Shown piece by piece: positions 37,341 to 45,213 of a DNA stretch of 64,000 nt. Below the pieces are notes generated by a model that was given only the letters and a program-made list of their open reading frames with translations, was not told the DNA's origin and did no database searches. The stretch is from Rhizobium sp. Q54 (GTDB taxonomy: Bacteria; Pseudomonadota; Alphaproteobacteria; Rhizobiales; Xanthobacteraceae), in assembly GCA_945861265.1 (NCBI GenBank), contig CAMAUC010000008.1:24372-88371 (forward strand), read 5' to 3'. Both the position numbers and the translations under genes were made by a program. Positions within the stretch are counted from its first letter, which is position 1. Each line of letters begins with the position of its first letter.

Positions 37341-38392
37341 CCTATCTCGCCAAGCCGAAATTCCATCATCCCGGTCTGCCGAAAAACGATCTCGGCTACA
37401 CTCACCGCGATTACGAAGGCACGGTGTCGACTTTGTGCGCCGGCTGCGGCCATGACTCGATCACCGCCGCGATCATCCAGGCCTGCTTCGAGCTGTCGAT
37501 AGAGCCGCATCGCGTTGCCAAGATTTCCGGAATCGGCTGTTCGTCGAAGACGCCGACCTATTTCCTCGGCAATTCGCACGGGTTTAATTCGGTGCACGGC
37601 CGCATGCCGTCGGTGCTGACCGGAGCGAACCTCGCCAATCGCGACCTGATCTATCTCGGTGTCTCCGGCGACGGCGATTCAGCCTCCATCGGCTTCGGCC
37701 AGTTCGCGCATGCGCTGCGGCGCGGCGTCAACATGGCCTATATCGTCGAAAACAACGGCGTCTACGGCCTGACCAAGGGCCAGTTCTCGGCCACCGCCGA
37801 CCGCGGCTCGAAGTCGAAGCGCGGCGTCACCAATACCGACAATTCCATCGATCTGGCGGCCATTGCGCTACAGCTCGGCGCCTCGTTTGTCGCCCGCTCG
37901 TTCTCCGGCGACAAGCAGCAGCTTGTGCCGATCATCAAGGCGGCGATCGCGCACAAGGGCGCCGCCTTCATCGATGTCATCTCGCCATGCGTGGCCTTCA
38001 ACAACCACGCCGGCTCGACCAAGAGCTTCGATTTCGTGCGCGAGCACAACGAGGCGGTCAACCGCCTCGACGTCATTTCCGGCCGCATGCCGATCGAAGT
38101 GCAATACGCGCCCGGCCAGATCGAGATCGTCGAGCAGCATGACGGCTCGACTATCGCATTGCGCAAACTGGATGCCGATTATCAGGTGCACGACCGCGCC
38201 GCCGCGCAGGCGTTCCTCCAGCATCACGCGGCCAAGGGCCAGATCGTCACCGGCCTGTTGTATGTCGAAAAAGACGCCGACGATCTGCACGCGCATCTGC
38301 ACACGGTCGACACGCCGCTCAATGCGCTGAACGAGAAGGAACTGTGCCCCGGCCAGTCCGCGCTCGACAAGTTCAACGCCAGCATGCGGTAA
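37337..38392 (+). CDS. korB: 2-oxoacid:ferredoxin oxidoreductase, beta subunit
   Basis: TPP- and 4Fe-4S-binding subunit, 351 residues. The TPP motif runs from GDGDSASIGFG to ENNGVYG, and cysteines in STLCAGCG, GIGCSSK and ISPCVAFNN should hold the cluster. The N-terminus has the KorB-type YEGTVSTLCAGCGHDSITA. Overlapping ATGA links it to korA; together with the flavin/Fe-S subunit the three genes form one operon of about 4.7 kb. A GC-rich hairpin (about 38393-38415) follows the stop. Confidence 0.93.
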   Translation: MTYLAKPKFHHPGLPKNDLGYTHRDYEGTVSTLCAGCGHDSITAAIIQACFELSIEPHRVAKISGIGCSSKTPTYFLGNSHGFNSVHGRMPSVLTGANLANRDLIYLGVSGDGDSASIGFGQFAHALRRGVNMAYIVENNGVYGLTKGQFSATADRGSKSKRGVTNTDNSIDLAAIALQLGASFVARSFSGDKQQLVPIIKAAIAHKGAAFIDVISPCVAFNNHAGSTKSFDFVREHNEAVNRLDVISGRMPIEVQYAPGQIEIVEQHDGSTIALRKLDADYQVHDRAAAQAFLQHHAAKGQIVTGLLYVEKDADDLHAHLHTVDTPLNALNEKELCPGQSALDKFNASMR

Positions 38393-38426
38393 CCCGCCGG
38401 CGCTTTAAGGGCGGGATGCGGATCGC

Positions 38427-39638
38427 TCAGGCGGCGCGCAAGTCGCCGGCGGCCGGCAACTGGCCGACCGATACCTGATTGCGGCCGGCGGCCTTGGCAG
38501 CGTAAAGCAGCCGGTCGGCGAATTCGACCAGGGCGGCCGGCTCACCTCTGAGGTTTCTGGCGGTCGCGGCGCCGATGCTGATGGTCATGCGCGGACCGGC
38601 CGGCGAACGCGGATGCGTGATGTCGGCGTGGCGCAGCGCGGCCGCGAGTTTGTTGGCCACCGCCAAGGCGCCGGCGGTGCCGATGTCGGGCATCAGCACG
38701 ACGAATTCCTCGCCGCCGTAGCGCGCAACGATATCGCCCGGCCGCTTGATCGTATCGACCAGCAATTGCGCGAGTTGGCGCAGGCAGGCATCGCCCTGCG
38801 GATGGCCGCAATGATCGTTATAGGCCTTGAAGTGGTCGACATCGATCATCAGCAGCGATAGCGGCGCGCCGGCGCGGCGGCAGCGGCGCCATTCGCGCTC
38901 CAGCGCGGCGTCGAAGCGGCGGCGGTTGGGGATGCCGGTCATCGCGTCGGTCGACAGCAAGTGGGTCATCACCAGGCCTTGCGCATATTGCATCCGCTGG
39001 CTGCGCTGCAGAGAATTGGCCGCTGTAAAGCCGAGCGCATTGGCGAGGAATACCCAGACCAGCGCGCGATAAAAAACATCGGGCGCCAACGCATCGCCGA
39101 GCACCTGCGACCACCATATCGGCGCGATACAGGAAAAGGTGATGGCGAGCACGGTCGATCCGGTCAGCCGAAGCGGCAGATAGAGATAGATGACGAACAC
39201 GATGCCGACCATCAATGTTGGCCACATTCCAATCATATCCGGGCGGAGCGTCAGCATGCCTAAGCGACCGACGATGCCGATAGCGAGGCTTGCCAGCGTC
39301 ATGGCTTCGAGGAGTTGCGGCGAACGAATGCGCGCGCCGATCGCCAAACCGACGAGCGGCAGCCAGATCAGGGTAAAGGCCTGCGCCAACGCCGCCGTAT
39401 TACTGACGCCACGGCCGCAGGCGTCGAGTTCGACAAAAAAATTCAGGCCGCTGGCGACGGCGACCAGCACCAGCAGCAGGAGAACACGGCCCCGATCCTC
39501 AGGAAAACGGTGCTGCTGATAATCGCGCTCGCATTTTGGGTCCGCAAGGCGCGCGGTCCAGCGCGTCACCGCGACCGGCGTGATCGCCACGCCGACGTCA
39601 TCGCGTTTAAGCCGTCCGTTTGCTGGAGATTCGATCAA
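38427..39638 (-). CDS. Membrane-anchored diguanylate cyclase (GGDEF)
   Basis: 403-residue c-di-GMP synthase. Five to six hydrophobic segments (about 50-200) form a sensor/anchor, followed by a complete GGDEF domain (about 225-390): SLLMIDVDHFKAYND, GHPQGD and the active site GGEEF. RPGD five residues before GGEEF is the RxxD inhibitory site, so product inhibition is likely. The start is TTG at 39638 with GGGAG 6 nt upstream; no nearer ATG lies before the membrane part. It opposes the GGDEF-EAL phosphodiesterase at 4743 in activity. Confidence 0.88.
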   Translation of the reverse strand: MIESPANGRLKRDDVGVAITPVAVTRWTARLADPKCERDYQQHRFPEDRGRVLLLLVLVAVASGLNFFVELDACGRGVSNTAALAQAFTLIWLPLVGLAIGARIRSPQLLEAMTLASLAIGIVGRLGMLTLRPDMIGMWPTLMVGIVFVIYLYLPLRLTGSTVLAITFSCIAPIWWSQVLGDALAPDVFYRALVWVFLANALGFTAANSLQRSQRMQYAQGLVMTHLLSTDAMTGIPNRRRFDAALEREWRRCRRAGAPLSLLMIDVDHFKAYNDHCGHPQGDACLRQLAQLLVDTIKRPGDIVARYGGEEFVVLMPDIGTAGALAVANKLAAALRHADITHPRSPAGPRMTISIGAATARNLRGEPAALVEFADRLLYAAKAAGRNQVSVGQLPAAGDLRAA

Positions 39639-39744
39639 CGTCCACTCCCTATGTTGGGTATAGGATGTGAGCCGTTGACAAAGTCCTAGCGCCGGCCTGT
39701 CACCGGAAACTTCTGTGGTTATAAAACTCCTTTATTTCAGATGG

Positions 39745-40251
39745 TTAACGCTTCAGCGCAGCGAGCGCCTCGAGCATTTCGCGCGGCGGCTGCATCTTGA
39801 TGGCCAGCGGCTTGCCGGTTTCCAGCAGGCTCTTGAGGCTGGACAGAATTGCGGGCCAGCCGGCGCGGCCACCCGACAGAAGAGCGTCCGGCACGTCCCA
39901 CTGGTGCGCCTCGGTCATCGTCAAGCGAACGCTGTCGCCGGCCTGTTCGATGTCGTAGCTCACCAGGCAATCCGGCAAGTCGCGCATCTGCGGCAACCAG
40001 CGCACGCCCCAAGTGACAGCCAAGCGGCGCGGCGGCGACCATTCGACCACCGCGCCGGAGACGTCGATCGTGCCATCGGGCTTGCGCATGACGAACGCCC
40101 CACCCTGCTTCGGCTCGATCTCGATCGCCGAGCCGAAGAAATAGGCCGTGCTGAACTCCGGTGCCGTCAACGCCGCCCAGATCTTTTCCGGCGTCGATGC
40201 GATGAAGATGACGTAAACCGTCTTCGGTTTGAACCTGGCAATATCGATCAT
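39745..40251 (-). CDS. SRPBCC/AHSA1-domain protein, intact copy
   Basis: 168-residue START-like (Bet v 1/AHSA1) ligand-binding protein. It opens KTVYVIFIASTPEKIWAAL, the typical AHSA1 first strand and helix, and ends in the WPAILSSLKSLLETGKPL helix. The ligand is unknown; such proteins next to an ArsR regulator are frequent in soil bacteria. GGAGCG precedes ATG 40251. It follows a frameshifted paralog, 2 bp past that gene's stop, and ends the arsR operon. Confidence 0.86.
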   Translation of the reverse strand: MIDIARFKPKTVYVIFIASTPEKIWAALTAPEFSTAYFFGSAIEIEPKQGGAFVMRKPDGTIDVSGAVVEWSPPRRLAVTWGVRWLPQMRDLPDCLVSYDIEQAGDSVRLTMTEAHQWDVPDALLSGGRAGWPAILSSLKSLLETGKPLAIKMQPPREMLEALAALKR

Positions 40252-40253
40252 GA

Positions 40254-40729
40254 TCACGCTCCGGTGGCGGCGCGCTTTTGCGCCTCGTCGTCCCAGGACG
40301 GCGCAAGTCCCTTCCCCGTCTCCAGGAAGCTCTTCAGGCTCGACAGCACCGCCGGCCAACCTTTGCTGATCATGCGGAACATGACGCTGCCTTCGTCGAA
40401 GTCGTCATGCGTGACGGTCAGGCGCGTCTGGTCCTTGAACGGCTCCAGTTCGAAGGTGACGCGCGACATCCGCTCATCGGGCAAATCCTTGTACATTGGT
40501 TTCCAGCCATAAACGAGACGGTGCGGCGGATCGCTCTCGATGATCGGATCGTCATGCGCCTTCGCACCCGCCGCGGTAAAGGCGGTCATGCGGTCTCCGG
40601 GTTTGCCGGAGGCCTCGACGCGATAGCCGAACCAGTATTGTTCGGAGAGATCGGCTTGGTCAGCGCCTGCCAAACTTTCTGAGGCGACGCGGCGATATAG
40701 GTGACGTAGACGAATGTCGGTTTACTCAT
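40254..40729 (-). pseudogene. SRPBCC/AHSA1-domain gene broken by a 1-nt frameshift
   Basis: The gene starts at ATG 40729 (GGAGAAG upstream, overlapping the arsR stop) and reads MSKPTFVYVTYIAASPQ..WQALT, the expected AHSA1 N-terminus. Near 40652-40658 the frame shifts: the homologous sequence ADLSEQYWFGYRVEA continues in the other frame to 40254, while the starting frame ends after about 47 codons. The full span is 476 nt, one short of a codon multiple. Alignment with the intact downstream paralog places the loss after WQALT. It could be a true pseudogene or a sequencing error; a -1 deletion fits both. Confidence 0.82.
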
Positions 40730-41051
40730 GACGCTTCTCCAGATTTTTTTTCAACGCACTCAGCGCTTGCAATCGCGCCTCTTCGAATTTTCCGATCCAA
40801 CGTTCGGCGATCTCGTGGATCGGCACCGGATTGAGGTAATGCAGTTTCTCGCGGCCGCGTTTGACCGTAGCGACGAGGTTGGCCTCCTCCAGAATGGCGA
40901 GATGCTTGCTCACCGCCTGCCGGCTCATGCCGATGCCGGATGTCGCCAGCCGCTCGCATAGCTCGCCTAAGGTCTGGCCGTTCTCGGCACGCAGACGATC
41001 GAGCAACTCCCGGCGGCTGCTATCGGCCAGCGCTTTGAAGACGGCATCCAT
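40722..41051 (-). CDS. ArsR-family transcriptional regulator
   Basis: Winged-helix regulator, 109 residues. VFKALADSSRRELLDRL is the ArsR helix start, and SRQAVSKHLAILEEANLV is the recognition helix region. The usual CxC metal site is absent, so it is probably not metal-responsive and belongs to the ArsR group paired with SRPBCC genes. ATG 41051 is preferred over an upstream ATG at 41066. A GCAACC-TTTT-GGTTGC palindrome lies 12-27 bp upstream, a likely self-operator. The stop overlaps the next gene by 8 bp. Confidence 0.9.
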   Translation of the reverse strand: MDAVFKALADSSRRELLDRLRAENGQTLGELCERLATSGIGMSRQAVSKHLAILEEANLVATVKRGREKLHYLNPVPIHEIAERWIGKFEEARLQALSALKKNLEKRHE

Positions 41052-41062
41052 GAAAACAATAT

Positions 41063-41078
41063 GCAACCTTTTGGTTGC
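41063..41078. promoter_or_regulatory. Palindromic operator upstream of arsR
   Basis: GCAACC (41063-41068) and GGTTGC (41073-41078) separated by TTTT, centred about 20 bp upstream of the arsR start, thus overlapping its leader. The 6-4-6 geometry suits a dimeric winged-helix regulator such as the adjacent ArsR protein. Confidence 0.6.
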
Positions 41079-41174
41079 CTGTCAAGACACTGTGTCGCGG
41101 TTCCCTGCGGGGAACTTAGGCCTCCCCCGGCACGTTGACGACGCGGCAATGGCCGACTTTACGAAAGGCGCGCA

Positions 41175-42029
41175 ATGGTGACCGCACCGAGCAAGATCCA
41201 GCGCGCCGGGCGCGCCAAGGGTCCGCCGAAAGGCATCAGCGAGAAGGAAGTCGCCGACGTCGAGGAGATGTCGGCGCCACGCACGCCGGTGATCTACGAG
41301 GTGGTGCGGCGGCTGGGCGAGGACGAGATGTCCAGGCCGATCACTTCGCTGTGGTGGTCGGGCGTCGCCGCCGGCCTGTCGATCAGCTTTTCGCTCCTGG
41401 CGCAGGCGATCCTGCAAGAGCATCTGCCGGATGCGCCGTGGCGGCCGCTGGTCGTCAGCTTCGGCTATTGCGTCGGCTTCCTGATGGTCGTGCTCGGCAA
41501 CCAGCAACTGTTTACCGAAAGCACGATCACGGTGGTGCTGCCGGTGTTCAAGGACATCAACTTGCGCAATTTCTGGCGCATGGGCCGGCTATGGGGAATC
41601 GTGCTCTGCGCGAATTTCTTTGGCACTCTCATCGCGGCTGCATTCTGCACCTTCACGCCGGCGTTGGAGCCCGCGCTTCTGCACGGCATGCAGGATATCA
41701 GCCGCGTGCTTTTGGCCCTGAGCTGGTGGGACATGATGTTTAAGGGAATCACGTCGGGCTTTCTCATCGCCGCGATGGTGTGGATGATTCCTTCCGCCGA
41801 AAGCGCCAAGTTCGCCGTCATCACACTGATGACCTATTTGATCGCGATCGGCGGCTTCACCCATATCGTCGCCGGCAGCATGGAAGCCAACATGTTGATC
41901 ATGTCGGGCGACTGGGAATGGTGGCGCATGCTCGGACAGTTTTTTGTGCCGGTGCTGCTCGGCAATATGATCGGCGGCACCGCGCTGTTCGCGCTGATCT
42001 CCTACGCGCAGGTGATGGAGGAGATCTGA
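41175..42029 (+). CDS. Formate/nitrite transporter-family (FNT) channel
   Basis: 284-residue inner-membrane protein of the FNT fold, closest in character to the YfdC-like branch: a long polar N-terminus (1-55, with PPKGISEKEVADVEE), then six hydrophobic helices. LGNQQLFTES and GGFTHIVAGSMEAN are the FNT loop signatures, the latter with the central His. It conducts small monovalent anions or acids; the exact substrate is unclear. AAAGG precedes ATG 41175. Divergent from arsR. Confidence 0.88.
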   Translation: MVTAPSKIQRAGRAKGPPKGISEKEVADVEEMSAPRTPVIYEVVRRLGEDEMSRPITSLWWSGVAAGLSISFSLLAQAILQEHLPDAPWRPLVVSFGYCVGFLMVVLGNQQLFTESTITVVLPVFKDINLRNFWRMGRLWGIVLCANFFGTLIAAAFCTFTPALEPALLHGMQDISRVLLALSWWDMMFKGITSGFLIAAMVWMIPSAESAKFAVITLMTYLIAIGGFTHIVAGSMEANMLIMSGDWEWWRMLGQFFVPVLLGNMIGGTALFALISYAQVMEEI

Positions 42030-42041
42030 GACTGCGCCGCG

Positions 42042-42455
42042 CTACTGGTTGATACAGCCACCGACGTAGGCTTCGCGGTTGCCGGCGGCCTGACCGTAAA
42101 CGCCGGCCTGATGCGCGCAGCGCATGGCGCGGTCCTGCCCCGTTTCGGCGCCGCCGACGCCCGCCCCCGGCAAATTCGGCAGCAGGCGGCCGGTGTCCGG
42201 CACATAGATCGGCGGCGGAACGGCTGGCGAGCCGCTGACATCTGGCTCGGTATTGAGCGGCACACGGACGTGGCGATGGCTGCCGCGCGGGGATTGATAT
42301 TTCGGCGCCAGCCACGGTTCGGACGGCTTTGGCTGCCGGGTGCCCGGCTCCGGCTTCATGATGCTGTACGGATCGTCGACCGTTTGTGCGCGCGCCGAAA
42401 GCGGCGGCGCAAGCGCCGCAACAACCAGCACGCCTATGGCCATCAAACTTCGCAT
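42042..42455 (-). CDS. Secreted protein of unknown function
   Basis: 137 residues with a signal peptide (about 1-23, ending ARAQ). The mature part is Pro-rich, including two polar Pro stretches, and ends with MRCAHQAGVYG...YVGGCINQ, a pair of cysteines about 28 residues apart that may form a disulfide. I do not recognise the family. ATG 42455 is preceded by a weak TTGAGAC. It lies downstream of rluC on the same strand, 32 bp after its stop. Confidence 0.68.
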   Translation of the reverse strand: MRSLMAIGVLVVAALAPPLSARAQTVDDPYSIMKPEPGTRQPKPSEPWLAPKYQSPRGSHRHVRVPLNTEPDVSGSPAVPPPIYVPDTGRLLPNLPGAGVGGAETGQDRAMRCAHQAGVYGQAAGNREAYVGGCINQ

Positions 42456-42487
42456 AGTCTCAAGATGGGCATGAAAAGCGAAGGGCG

Positions 42488-43969
42488 CTAGTCCTCTTCC
42501 GGCGCGTCGACGATCGGGTCGTACTGGCTGACGTCGAGACCGAGCAGGTTCCAGGAATGCAGCATATGCGGCGGCAGCGGCGCCGATATGTCGATGGTGC
42601 CACCGCGCGGATGCGGCACGACGATCCGACGCGCCAGCAAATGCAGCTTGTTCTGGATGCCGCCGGGCAGCTCCCAGTTCTCGATGTTGAAATATTTCGG
42701 ATCGCCGATGATCGGATTGCCGACATGGGCCATATGCGCGCGCAATTGATGGGTACGGCCGGTGACGGGTTTCAGCGAAATCCAGGCGAGCTTCTGCGCC
42801 GAGGTTTCCACCACCGCGTAATAGGTCACCGCATGGACGGCATCCTTCTCGCCATGCTTGGCGATGCGCATATACGAATCCTCGTCGTCCTCGTATTTCG
42901 CCAGATAAGTCGAGATGCGGCCCTGCTTCGGCTTCGGCACGCCGGCCACCAAAGCCCAGTAGATCTTGCGCGCGGCGCGGGTGCGGAACGTTTTGGCGAG
43001 CGCGGCGGCGGCAAAACGGGTTTTGGCCACCAGCAGACAGCCGGCGGTGTCCTTGTCGAGGCGATGCACCAGACGCGGACGCTGCGCATCGGCGTGCGGC
43101 GCGCGCAACGACTCGAGCATGTCGTCGACATTCTCCTTCACGCCGGAGCCGCCCTGCACGGCAAGGCCTGCCGGCTTGTTCAGCACCAGCACGTCGTCGT
43201 CTTCCGACAACGTGATCGAGCGGAGGAATTCGCGGTCCTTCATCGCCTGCGGGGCTTCCTCGCGTACCTTCGGTGCCTCGAGTTGCAGCGGCGGAATGCG
43301 CACCGCCTGCCCCGCGACGAGCCGGCTCTTCGGTTCGGTGCGCCGGCTGTTCACGCGCACTTCGCCCTTGCGGACGATGCGCTGGATGTGACTGAACGAC
43401 AGGCCGGGAAAGCGCGCCTCGAAGAAACGATCGACGCGCATGCCGTCTTCGTCGGGCGTGACAAAGATGGTCTGCACGCCGGCGGAATAATTGGCCGGGT
43501 TGGGCACGGGCTTAGGTTTCGGCGCGGGCGCCGCCGCCATCGCGGCCTTGGTCGAGAATGAATTGTCGCGCGGCGGACGGGCCGGAAAGGCGCGGCCTTT
43601 TTCATTGCGGAATGAATCGGGACGCGGCTCGGGACGCGTGCGCGAACGCGAACCGGGTCTGTCACCGGGCTGCGCGGCAGCGCGCCCCGGCTTGACGTCG
43701 AATTTGGCATCGAAGCGGCGGGCTGGCCGGCCCTCGGGCTTTGCCACGGACCGGGCGCCCGGTTTGGCGAACTTGCCGTCACGCTTGGGCTTGAAGTCGC
43801 CGCGCATGTCGCGGCTTTTGCCGGCGGCGGCTTTGCCGGCGAATTTGCCGCCCGGCTTGCCGTCGCCGCGATCCCTCTGCCGGTCCTGGCGGCCGCCGCG
43901 CCCGGCAGGCGGTCTGCCGACGGACGATTTGCCGCCGCCGGGCCGCGGGCCGTTACCATTACGGGTCAT
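42488..43969 (-). CDS. rluC: RluC/RluD-family pseudouridine synthase with long basic N-terminus
   Basis: 23S rRNA pseudouridine synthase of the RluA family. The last roughly 320 residues carry an S4 domain (RVDRFFEARFPGLSFSHIQRI, VRVNSRR) and the catalytic HRLDKDTAG with its Asp, plus KPVTGRTHQLRAH. The first roughly 160 residues are Gly/Arg/Lys/Pro-rich and disordered, unlike the short N-terminus of E. coli RluC, and may bind RNA. AAGGA precedes ATG 43969. RluC-type (955/2504/2580) specificity is inferred, not proven. Confidence 0.9.
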   Translation of the reverse strand: MTRNGNGPRPGGGKSSVGRPPAGRGGRQDRQRDRGDGKPGGKFAGKAAAGKSRDMRGDFKPKRDGKFAKPGARSVAKPEGRPARRFDAKFDVKPGRAAAQPGDRPGSRSRTRPEPRPDSFRNEKGRAFPARPPRDNSFSTKAAMAAAPAPKPKPVPNPANYSAGVQTIFVTPDEDGMRVDRFFEARFPGLSFSHIQRIVRKGEVRVNSRRTEPKSRLVAGQAVRIPPLQLEAPKVREEAPQAMKDREFLRSITLSEDDDVLVLNKPAGLAVQGGSGVKENVDDMLESLRAPHADAQRPRLVHRLDKDTAGCLLVAKTRFAAAALAKTFRTRAARKIYWALVAGVPKPKQGRISTYLAKYEDDEDSYMRIAKHGEKDAVHAVTYYAVVETSAQKLAWISLKPVTGRTHQLRAHMAHVGNPIIGDPKYFNIENWELPGGIQNKLHLLARRIVVPHPRGGTIDISAPLPPHMLHSWNLLGLDVSQYDPIVDAPEED

Positions 43970-43994
43970 CGTTCATTCCTTCTGCAACAACCGG

Positions 43995-44810
43995 TCATGC
44001 CGACCCGGCGGTCATTCGCGCAAGCGCGGTATCGCGACCGTCAAGACCGGCAAGCCGGACCTTGAACATGTCCGTGAGCGCGTCGCGCAATTCCGCCACC
44101 GAGCGCAGCACGCGCTTCTCGCTGCCGTCCTTGCGGTGCACCGAAAGCGCATTATTGGCGAGCGCATAGCGGCGATCAGGCTCGGCGCGCGCGCCCATCA
44201 GCCCGTTAACGAAGATCGATTGCGGGTGGGTGGAGACAAACCAGCTACCCTGTTCATGGTCGCTCTGCAACTGTTCCGAGAGATCGAAGCGATAGAACTT
44301 CATCCAGCGGTCCTGGAGCCTGAATTGCAGCGTATAATGGTCGCCGTCGCGCAGCACCTGGAACGGCTCGTGCGGGGTCTCCTGCTCGGCCGCCGAATTC
44401 AGCAAAAGCGGCCCGGTCAGCACATTGCCGCCGAAACCAGCGTCAACCAGATAGCGCTCGCCGTCGAGATCGACGACCAGCAGCATATGCACGCGCGGCG
44501 TCCGCACACCGGCCGGCACGTTCCACAGCACCCGCGCTGCATGCTCGCTGACCGCAAAGCCCATCGCCCGCAGCGCATGCGCGAACAACAGGTTCTGCTC
44601 GTAGCAATAGCCGCCGCGGCCGTCGTGGATGAGCTTTTGCTCAAGCGACCGGGCGTCGAATCGTACCGGGCGGTCGAGCAGAGGATCGAGATTTTCAAAC
44701 GCAATGGCCTGCGGCTGCAACAGGTGCAGCGCCTTCAACGTGTCGAGCGTGGCCGAACGCCCGCCCGCGTAGCCGATCCGTGCCAAATAAGCGTCGAGGT
44801 CGATTGTCAT
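43995..44810 (-). CDS. nat: Arylamine N-acetyltransferase
   Basis: Acetyl-CoA:arylamine N-acetyltransferase, 271 residues. The Cys-His-Asp triad is intact: C69 in RGGYCYEQN, H108 in PRVHMLLVV and D123 in LVDAGFGG. IAFENLDPLL is the usual N-terminal motif. Such enzymes acetylate aromatic amines and hydrazines and may work in xenobiotic or secondary metabolism. GAGGGAG precedes ATG 44810. It is part of a minus-strand run from degP to rluC. Confidence 0.93.
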   Translation of the reverse strand: MTIDLDAYLARIGYAGGRSATLDTLKALHLLQPQAIAFENLDPLLDRPVRFDARSLEQKLIHDGRGGYCYEQNLLFAHALRAMGFAVSEHAARVLWNVPAGVRTPRVHMLLVVDLDGERYLVDAGFGGNVLTGPLLLNSAAEQETPHEPFQVLRDGDHYTLQFRLQDRWMKFYRFDLSEQLQSDHEQGSWFVSTHPQSIFVNGLMGARAEPDRRYALANNALSVHRKDGSEKRVLRSVAELRDALTDMFKVRLAGLDGRDTALARMTAGSA

Positions 44811-44856
44811 GACGGCCGCTCCCTCATGCTCGGATTCATGCGCACTGCTGCAAGCG

Positions 44857-45213
44857 TCATGGGCACCGCTGCAAATCGCCGCGCGGGCCGCGGTCCCAAC
44901 TCAGGGAAAGCCGACCCGCATGCGGGTGCAAAGATACCGAGATCGAGCGTTCGCCGGCCTCGCCCCAGCAGAAAGCCTGAATGTAGGTCGTCTCGCCCGC
45001 CTTGTACATGCGGCCGATCCGGCAGCTGTCGCCGCGCCAGCGCACCGCGTAGCTGGTGACGACCAACAACGGCGCGGCGCCGGTCTCGAACATCCCGCCC
45101 TCGCAGGCGGCGGCATCGGCGGCCCAGCGGCCGGCGATGGCGTCGGCGGCGCGCGACGACGCGCTCAAAGCCGCCAGCAGCGCGGCCGCGACCGCCCATT
45201 TCCTCAACGTCAT
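44857..45213 (-). CDS. Small secreted cysteine-containing protein
   Basis: 118 residues with a signal peptide (about 1-22, ending SRAAD). The mature part has four cysteines (ACEGG, DSCRI, FCWGE, QRCP), suggesting two disulfides, and beta-strand-like spacing. I do not recognise the family. Its ATG overlaps the rarA stop (ATGA), so it is translated from the same mRNA as rarA. Confidence 0.7.
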   Translation of the reverse strand: MTLRKWAVAAALLAALSASSRAADAIAGRWAADAAACEGGMFETGAAPLLVVTSYAVRWRGDSCRIGRMYKAGETTYIQAFCWGEAGERSISVSLHPHAGRLSLSWDRGPRGDLQRCP

